This document shows positions 57,855 through 63,171 of a DNA stretch of 63,171 bases, piece after piece; within the stretch, counting starts at the first letter, position 1; each line of letters begins with the position of its first letter. The stretch comes from an uncultured Pelagibacteraceae bacterium (lineage in GTDB: Bacteria > Pseudomonadota > Alphaproteobacteria > Pelagibacterales > Pelagibacteraceae). The notes beneath the pieces are model-generated. The model had not been told where the DNA came from. It ran no database searches and saw only the letters and a program-made list of their open reading frames with translations. The stretch spans positions 1 to 63,171 of the forward strand of contig CABZDY010000002.1 in NCBI GenBank assembly GCA_902524635.1. Reading direction: 5' to 3'. Both the position numbers and the translations under genes were made by a program.

Positions 57855-58705
57855 TGGAGAAAAAGAGTTTTCTATCAATATACGCAAAATCATTTAATTG
57901 GGCTGGTTTTTTTCTTCCAAAAGAAACTTATTTGAAATGTTCTAATTTATACGATTTTTGTAGAACTTTAGACAATATAGCAGACGACGAAGGTATAATT
58001 GATGTTAAATTAAGAAGATTTTTAAACTTCAAAAATAATTTTATCAATAAAGAATTTCAGAACCATATAATTAAAAATATGTGGGTATTAATGGATGAAT
58101 ATAATATTTCCACAAAAATTGTAGAAGACTTATTCGATGGTGTGGAGTCTGATATTCAAAATGAAATAAGATTAAATTCAAAAAAGGAATTATTAATTTA
58201 TTCATACAGAGTAGCAGGAACTGTTGGATTGATGATGGCAAAAATTTTAAATGTTACAAGCTATGATTCTTTTAAATCAGCTATAGATTTGGGTATAGCC
58301 ATGCAACTAACAAATATTTCTAGAGATGTGATAGAGGATTCTAAAATTAAAAGGTTTTATATAAAACATGATTTTGAAACCATAAAAGAAACATTGGCTA
58401 CTGCAGATTTATTTTATGATAGTAGCTTTTCTTCAATAAAGGATATTCCATTAAGTCTTAGGTTTTCAATTTTAGTTGCAAGAAGAGTTTATAGGCAAAT
58501 TGGTAAAAATATTATTAAAAAACAAACAATCCAAAATTACAATCAATCAGGTAAAATTTTTGTTAGTAATGGTGGCAAAATATTTCAAACAATATTATCT
58601 ATATATGACTTGCTAAAACTATCATTGATAAAAAAACATTATCATCTTAGAGATAAAGAACATGAATTAATTAATGAAGAAATAAGTTTAAATGAAAGAT
58701 TTTGA
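57854..58705 (+). CDS. crtB: Phytoene synthase CrtB
   Basis: CrtB joins two geranylgeranyl diphosphates. The first Asp-rich motif is YDFCRTLDNIADDE and the second AMQLTNISRDVIEDSKIKRFYI, both in the expected positions (about residues 35-45 and 155-180), with YRVAGTVGLMMAKIL between. The length is 283 aa. The start overlaps the crtI stop by one base and the end overlaps crtY by 14 nt, so the pathway genes are coupled in translation. Confidence 0.95.
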   Translation: MEKKSFLSIYAKSFNWAGFFLPKETYLKCSNLYDFCRTLDNIADDEGIIDVKLRRFLNFKNNFINKEFQNHIIKNMWVLMDEYNISTKIVEDLFDGVESDIQNEIRLNSKKELLIYSYRVAGTVGLMMAKILNVTSYDSFKSAIDLGIAMQLTNISRDVIEDSKIKRFYIKHDFETIKETLATADLFYDSSFSSIKDIPLSLRFSILVARRVYRQIGKNIIKKQTIQNYNQSGKIFVSNGGKIFQTILSIYDLLKLSLIKKHYHLRDKEHELINEEISLNERF

Positions 58706-59756
58706 TTTTGTAATAATTGGCGGAGGTTGTGCGGGCTTATCCTTAGCTTATGAGCTAGAAATAAATGAAAAATTAAAAAATAAAACTTTAGCGATTATTG
58801 AACCAAGAGAGGAATACAAAAAAGATAAAACATGGTCCTTTTGGAAAACATATTCACATAATTTTGATGACTGTGTAAAAAAAAACTGGAAACATTTTTC
58901 TATAAATATACCACAAAAAACTAAACATCTAGAGTGTGGTAGTTTTCCATATCAAACCATAGACAGTGGATTATTTTATGAGAAAATAAATACTAAATTA
59001 AAAGAAAATAAGAATATTTATTTTTATAAAAATGATGAAAACATAGATTTAGAAAATTCATTGGTTTTTAATAGTGTCCCAAATTTAAACAATCAAAATA
59101 ATACCCTCTGGCAACATTTCTGCGGTGTGGAAATAGAAACAAAAAAAGATTTTTTTGACGAAGAAATCATGAATTTAATGGATTTTGACTGTGAACAAAG
59201 AGGGAGTGTTCACTTTTTTTATACTCTTCCCTATTCAAAAAAAACAGCATTAATTGAAACTACCTGGCTATCTGAAATGAAGGATAACTCTCAAAAGGAT
59301 TATGATAAGCAAATTAAAGAATATATTGAAAACAATTTAAACTTAAAAGATTATAAGATTACTTATAAAGAAGAAGGTGCAATACCCCTATTTTATCCTT
59401 TTAATCAAAAAATTAAGAATAGAATAAATATTGGAACAGCAGGTGGTATGACAAGACTAAGCACTGGTTATACTTTCCTGAATATCCAGGAACAAAGTAA
59501 GTTCATAACAGAAAATATTGAAAGTATTGATAAATTAGAAATATTTCAAATTAAAAAAAAGTATCATTTTTTAGACAAAATTTTTTTAAAAGTACTTAAA
59601 AATAATCCATCTAAAATGCCAAGTATATTTTTTAGAATGTTTAACAATAAATCTAATAAAGTAATTAAATTTTTATCTAATAAGAGTAATTTTTTGGAAG
59701 ATTTTTCTATAATATTAAAAATGCCTAAATGGATTTTTATAAAAGCTCTTTTCTAA
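58692..59756 (+). CDS. crtY: Lycopene beta-cyclase CrtY
   Basis: CrtY closes both ends of lycopene to give beta-carotene. Seen: the flavin-binding start FDFVIIGGGCAGLSLAYEL with IIEPR, then KTWSFWKTY, HFFYTLPYSKKTALIETTWL, and the family's IPLFYPFNQK followed by IGTAGGMTRLSTGYTFLNIQEQS. It is 354 aa. It belongs to the soluble bacterial CrtY class rather than the membrane CrtYcd type. blh follows 4 nt downstream. Confidence 0.95.
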   Translation: MKDFDFVIIGGGCAGLSLAYELEINEKLKNKTLAIIEPREEYKKDKTWSFWKTYSHNFDDCVKKNWKHFSINIPQKTKHLECGSFPYQTIDSGLFYEKINTKLKENKNIYFYKNDENIDLENSLVFNSVPNLNNQNNTLWQHFCGVEIETKKDFFDEEIMNLMDFDCEQRGSVHFFYTLPYSKKTALIETTWLSEMKDNSQKDYDKQIKEYIENNLNLKDYKITYKEEGAIPLFYPFNQKIKNRINIGTAGGMTRLSTGYTFLNIQEQSKFITENIESIDKLEIFQIKKKYHFLDKIFLKVLKNNPSKMPSIFFRMFNNKSNKVIKFLSNKSNFLEDFSIILKMPKWIFIKALF

Positions 59757-59760
59757 ATAA

Positions 59761-60654
59761 ATGACTAAAATTAATTTTTATCATTCTTTAATTTTTTTTA
59801 ATCTATGCATAACATTGGCAGGAATAGAACATCTAAGAGAGGGTAGTTTTTTAATACTTTCTTTATTTTTAATTTTAACAATTGGGATATCGCATGGATC
59901 ATTAGATAACATTAAAGGAAAGAAGCTTATTAAATATCTAGGGTATAGATCAATTAGTTTTTTTTATTTAGGTTATATTTTAGTCGGTATATCCACTATA
60001 ATTATTTGGTTAATATTTCCAAAGTTCTTACTATTTTTGTTTTTGATTGTTGCCGCCTTTCATTTTGGTAAAGAAGACTCAGCATTTATTGATAAAAAAA
60101 AAAAAATTGAACTTGTTTATTTTTTGAAGGGATCGTTGATAATTAGTACTCCTTTATTTTTTCATAAAGGAGAGACACTTGCAATTTTTGAAACTATAAA
60201 TTTCAACATTTCAAATAGTTTTCTAATAGCTGATGAAATATTAATTATATTTATTCTTTTATCTCTAATTTCTGGTGTTTTTTTATCTTTAAAAAAAAAT
60301 ATTGAGGTAAAATCTCTTTTATTGATGGATTATTTATCAATATTAGTACTTAACTATTTCCTCAATCCTATTATCGCTTTTACAGTTTATTTTTGTTTTT
60401 TACACTCCATTAGACACTCCATGTCTTTAATAAATGAAATAAACAAAAATTTAAAAAAAGGTTTACCTATATTTATCAAAAAAGCACTACCATTAACAAT
60501 TTTAACAATTATTGGTTATATTTTGTCTATATTAGTTCTTAATAATTATAACGAGCTTAACGAGACCATTTATCAAGTTATTTTTATTGGATTGGCGTCA
60601 TTAACTTTTCCACATATATTGCTCGAGTATTTAATTGAAAAAAATGAGCAATAA
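59761..60654 (+). CDS. blh: Beta-carotene 15,15'-dioxygenase Blh (Brp/Blh family)
   Basis: Blh cleaves beta-carotene to two retinals, the chromophore of rhodopsins. It is an integral membrane protein with about seven to eight helices. Candidate iron-binding histidines are in ILTIGISHGSLDNIKG, VAAFHFGKEDSAF, VYFCFLHSIRHSMSL and LASLTFPHILLEYLI, the four blocks expected for this family. The length is 297 aa. It ends the carotenoid block and overlaps the next small ORF by 11 nt. Confidence 0.94.
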   Translation: MTKINFYHSLIFFNLCITLAGIEHLREGSFLILSLFLILTIGISHGSLDNIKGKKLIKYLGYRSISFFYLGYILVGISTIIIWLIFPKFLLFLFLIVAAFHFGKEDSAFIDKKKKIELVYFLKGSLIISTPLFFHKGETLAIFETINFNISNSFLIADEILIIFILLSLISGVFLSLKKNIEVKSLLLMDYLSILVLNYFLNPIIAFTVYFCFLHSIRHSMSLINEINKNLKKGLPIFIKKALPLTILTIIGYILSILVLNNYNELNETIYQVIFIGLASLTFPHILLEYLIEKNEQ

Positions 60655-60817
60655 AAAAATTAATTTCATTGGATGGATTTTATTTATTATTTCTGCGTTA
60701 GGTTTTATTATATCAAGTATTGGAAGTTTTTGGGCAATGTTTGGTAGTTTTTTTTTTCTTATTGCTTGTATTATCTTTTTAATTCCTTTTTTTAGGAAAG
60801 AAGAAAATGAAAAATAA
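60644..60817 (+). CDS. Small two-helix membrane protein (57 aa)
   Basis: The ATG at 60644 gives MSNKKINFIGWILFIISALGFIISSIGSFWAMFGSFFFLIACIIFLIPFFRKEENEK. There are two hydrophobic segments separated by a short SSIGSFW turn, with a basic N-terminus and charged tail. It overlaps blh by 11 nt and ispH by 11 nt, so it is embedded in the operon. I do not recognise a family. Position points to a role close to retinal or isoprenoid metabolism, or just a conserved neighbour. Confidence 0.7.
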   Translation: MSNKKINFIGWILFIISALGFIISSIGSFWAMFGSFFFLIACIIFLIPFFRKEENEK

Positions 60818-61751
60818 GTATTTAAAAATAATGTTAGCAGCTCCAAGAGGTTTTTGTGCGGGTGTTGATAGAGCTATAGAGATTGTTAAAAAAAGTATAG
60901 AAAAATACGGTGCACCAGTTTATGTACGTCATGAGATAGTCCATAACAAGCACGTAGTTGATAGTTTAAAAAAGATCGGAGCTATTTTTGTTGAGGAGAT
61001 TGAAGAGATTACTGACAAAACCAGACCAGTAATTTTTTCTGCTCATGGGGTACCAAAATCTGTCCCAAAAGAAGCATCAAATTTAAAAATGATTTATGTA
61101 GATGCAACATGCCCTTTGGTCTCTAAGGTTCACAGAGAAGCGGAAAACCTTAACAAGATGGACATACATATTTTACTTATTGGACATAAAAATCATCCTG
61201 AAGTAATAGGCACTATGGGCCAACTTCCAGATGGAAAAATTGATTTAATAGAAACAATTAAAGATGCTCAAAAATTTGAAAAGAAACAAAATGAAAAACT
61301 TGCTTACATAACTCAAACAACTTTATCTGTTGATGATACCAAAGATATTATAAATGTTTTAAAAGAAAAATTTCCAGATATTCATGAGCCTAAAAAGGAT
61401 GATATTTGCTATGCAACAACTAATAGGCAAGCTGCTGTGAAAAAAATAGCTAAAGATTGTGATAATTTTTTTGTTATAGGCAGTAGAAATTCTTCAAACT
61501 CAGTTAGATTAGTTGAAGTTGCTAAAAATAATGGCTGTGGTGATGCTGAATTAATTCATTCAGAGAGCATATTTCCTGTTGAGAAAATTTCTAAATGCAA
61601 AACTATAGGTATTTCATCAGGAGCATCAGCGCCTGAAGTTTTGGTTAAAGAATTCATAGATAACATTAAAAAAGAATTTACTGTACAAATTGAAGAAGTA
61701 GAAATAGTAAAAGAAGACGTAACATTTAAAATCCCAGGAAAATTGAATTAA
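60807..61751 (+). CDS. ispH: 4-hydroxy-3-methylbut-2-enyl diphosphate reductase IspH (LytB)
   Basis: IspH is the last step of the MEP pathway, giving IPP and DMAPP. The 4Fe-4S cysteines are in AAPRGFCAGVDRAIEI, VDATCPLVSKVHREA and SKCKTIGISSGASAPEVLV. VYVRHEIVHNKHVVD and ATTNRQAAVKKIA supply the other conserved parts. The length is 314 aa. It stands directly behind the carotenoid genes and could raise precursor supply to them. Its stop overlaps the thrB start by one base. Confidence 0.98.
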   Translation: MKNKYLKIMLAAPRGFCAGVDRAIEIVKKSIEKYGAPVYVRHEIVHNKHVVDSLKKIGAIFVEEIEEITDKTRPVIFSAHGVPKSVPKEASNLKMIYVDATCPLVSKVHREAENLNKMDIHILLIGHKNHPEVIGTMGQLPDGKIDLIETIKDAQKFEKKQNEKLAYITQTTLSVDDTKDIINVLKEKFPDIHEPKKDDICYATTNRQAAVKKIAKDCDNFFVIGSRNSSNSVRLVEVAKNNGCGDAELIHSESIFPVEKISKCKTIGISSGASAPEVLVKEFIDNIKKEFTVQIEEVEIVKEDVTFKIPGKLN

Positions 61752-62715
61752 TGGCCGTATATACTAGAATTTATGAGAGTGATTTAAGCCTGATAGAAAA
61801 AAATTTTCAAATAGGAAAAATTCTGTCATTTTCAGGAATAAAAAAAGGGATTGAAAACACTAATTACTTAATAAGAACAAATAATAAAAAAATAATACTA
61901 ACTATATTTGAAAAAAGAGTTCTAAAGAAAGATCTACCTTTTTTTATGGATCTTATGTTTGGATTATCTAAACAAAAAATTAAATGTCCAGAGCCCTTAA
62001 AAAATAGAAAAGGCAAATATTTATTTAAAATTAAAAAAAAAACTGCATGTTTGGTTAGTTTTCTTGAAGGAAATGATAAAGTTAAGCTAACAAATAAAGA
62101 TTGTTATACTGTCGGAAAAAACGTAGCTCTATTACACTTAGCTGCTAAGAAATTAAAATTATATAGAAAAAATTCTTTATCAGTAAATTCTTGGGGAGCA
62201 TTACTTAATAGAATTGACAAAAGAATTAATAGACTTTCAAGTAATTTAATAAATATCATGAAAAATGACTTATTTGATATAAGGGCAAAGTGGCCAAAAG
62301 ATATGCCAAATGGAATAATTCATAGCGACCTATTCATAGACAATATTTTTTTTTATAAAAATAGATATTATGGATTTATTGATTTTTATTTTTCTGCAAA
62401 CGATTTTTTAGCTTACGAACTAGCGACATGTGTAAATGCATTGTGTTTTAAAAAAGGAATAAAATTTTTATGCTAGATAAAAATAAATCTACTCATTTAC
62501 TAAAAGGCTACCAATCAGTTCGTAAATTAAATTCTAAAGAAAAAAATAATTTTAATACACTATGTAGAGGTTCAGCGCTAAGATATTTACTTACTAGATC
62601 TTATGATTATTTAAATACTCCTAAAAAGGCATTGATTAAAATAAAAGATCCAAAAGAATATTTAGATAAATTAAATTTTCATAGAAAGTTAAATTCTTTT
62701 AAGGATTATTCCTAA
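61751..62715 (+). CDS. thrB: Homoserine kinase ThrB, split by a -1 frameshift
   Basis: ThrB phosphorylates homoserine on the way to threonine. The first frame (61751-62476) has the choline-kinase-like core, with ENTNYLIRTNN, NGIIHSDLFIDNIFFYKNRYYGFIDFYFSANDFLAYELATCVNALCF, and then stops at a TAG shortly after KKG. The C-terminal part (HLLKGYQSVRKLNSKEKNNFNTLCRGSALRYLLTRSYDYL) is in the -1 frame at 62470-62715 in the ORF track. Shifting one base back at the run of six A (62450-62455) yields CFKKRNKIFMLDKNKSTHLLKGYQS, a continuous ThrB of about 321 aa, the normal size. It could be a sequencing or assembly error, a recent inactivation, or a slippage event. rnhA begins at the stop (TAATG). Confidence 0.9.
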
Positions 62716-63140
62716 TGATAAAAATCTATACTGATGGATCGTGCTTAGGTAATCCAGGAAATGGCGGATGGGCTGCGATTATTATTGATGATAAAAAAAA
62801 AATTCAGATAAAGGGTAGCAAAAAAGATACTACAAATAATCAAATGGAGTTGCTTGCTCCAATAAAAGCTCTTAAAAAGATTCCTAAAGGAAGTGATGTT
62901 CAAATTTTTACAGACTCCAAATACGTTAAATCAGGAATAACAGAGTGGATACATAACTGGAAAAAAAATGGTTGGAAAACTGCAAATAAGCAACCTGTAA
63001 AGAACAAAGAACTTTGGCATGAATTGGATATTATGACTAAGGATTTTGAGATCAAATGGAGTTGGGTAAAGGGTCATTCTACAAATAAATTAAATAATGA
63101 AGTTGATTTAATTGCTAGAGAAGCTGCATTTTCAAGATAA
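62715..63140 (+). CDS. rnhA: Ribonuclease HI
   Basis: RNase HI degrades the RNA of RNA-DNA hybrids. The four catalytic acidic residues are visible: IYTDGSCLGNPGNGGWA (D), NNQMELLAPIKALKKI (E), VQIFTDSKYVKSGITEWI (D) and NNEVDLIAREAA (D). The basic protrusion region is NWKKNGWKTANKQPVKNKELW. The length is 141 aa. It ends at 63140 and overlaps thrB by one base. Both RNase HI and HII are thus encoded in the window. Confidence 0.97.
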   Translation: MIKIYTDGSCLGNPGNGGWAAIIIDDKKKIQIKGSKKDTTNNQMELLAPIKALKKIPKGSDVQIFTDSKYVKSGITEWIHNWKKNGWKTANKQPVKNKELWHELDIMTKDFEIKWSWVKGHSTNKLNNEVDLIAREAAFSR

Positions 63141-63151
63141 TTTATGCTAGA

Positions 63152-63169
63152 TGTCCCTTTCTAGGGGCA
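63152..63169. terminator. Short hairpin after rnhA (possible terminator)
   Basis: TGTCCC and GGGGCA form a 6-bp stem (one G-T pair) with a 6-nt loop TTTCTA, 11 nt after the rnhA stop. The window ends here, so a following T-run cannot be checked. It may mark the end of the crtI-rnhA transcript, or belong to the next gene. Confidence 0.35.
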
Positions 63170-63171
63170 CC

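Noticed and set aside
56353-60654. Expectation of crtE or a proteorhodopsin gene in the retinal operon
   Set aside because: No GGPP synthase or opsin ORF is present in this window on either strand; they must be elsewhere if the pathway is complete.
60631-60846. 71-aa minus-strand ORF across the 57-aa gene
   Set aside because: Antisense to the small membrane ORF, which fits the operon direction, spacing and a charged-tail topology better.
62470-62715. 81-aa ORF as an independent gene
   Set aside because: Its sequence is the C-terminus of ThrB in the -1 frame and has no own start context; treated as part of the frameshifted thrB.

Overview
The window is very AT-rich, tightly packed and free of mobile elements. 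It has the gene order and protein style of a streamlined marine alphaproteobacterium of the SAR11 clade (Candidatus Pelagibacter or a close relative). The main reasons are the lysine- and isoleucine-rich coding sequence, near-zero intergenic spacing, a retinal pathway (crtI-crtB-crtY-blh), CcrM, petABC, an F0 operon with a b' subunit, and an EnvZ/OmpR-type trio with a MarR gene. This assignment is an inference from content; no database was searched.

Layout. 1-4.2 kb (minus strand): rsmH, ftsZ and mraZ with a promoter carrying MraZ-type boxes, then the RNase P RNA and a peptidoglycan amidase. 4.2-5.7 kb: mlaA-mlaC (lipid transport). 5.65-10 kb (minus): yqeY-dnaG-rpoD followed by two tRNAs, one of them with an aberrant elbow. 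10-14.5 kb: carA-carB. 14.5-18.4 kb: a circularly permuted ATP-grasp gene divergent from an Anbu proteasome-like protease, then a 2OG-Fe oxygenase and an ELM1-like protein. 18.4-27.8 kb: trxB, a PsiE-type membrane protein, an extended SDR, aspC, uvrB, a pteridine-reductase-like SDR with folB, uvrC and pgsA. 27.8-31.3 kb: ilvE divergent from a MarR / response regulator / histidine kinase operon, and a UbiK-like gene. 31.4-37.3 kb: lgt, midA, pgeF, prs, rplY, pth and ychF. 37.3-39.9 kb (minus): the cytochrome bc1 operon. 40-50 kb: trmL, hemF, greA, tRNA-Gln with cca, ispE, a TPR protein, a uracil-DNA glycosylase, a 44-aa membrane protein, rnhB, ccrM, a flavin monooxygenase and mutY. 50.4-56.4 kb: DUF721, dsbA, a very short smc and the F0 ATP synthase operon. 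56.4-63.1 kb: retinal synthesis, a 57-aa membrane protein, ispH, a frameshifted thrB and rnhA.

Most of this is core machinery. The points most worth a second look are: (i) an 857-aa SMC in which no hinge domain is visible; (ii) a ccrM promoter with CcrM target sites inside the spacer and on the -10 box; (iii) a tRNA-Val(GAC) with altered D- and T-loops; (iv) thrB split by a -1 frameshift at an A6 run; (v) a pared-down Anbu locus with a shared inverted repeat; (vi) uncharacterised small membrane proteins in the rnhB and retinal/ispH operons; and (vii) a divergent gene pair whose start codons abut as CATATG.

There is no stretch above 300 bases without a gene once rnpB and the tRNAs are counted.
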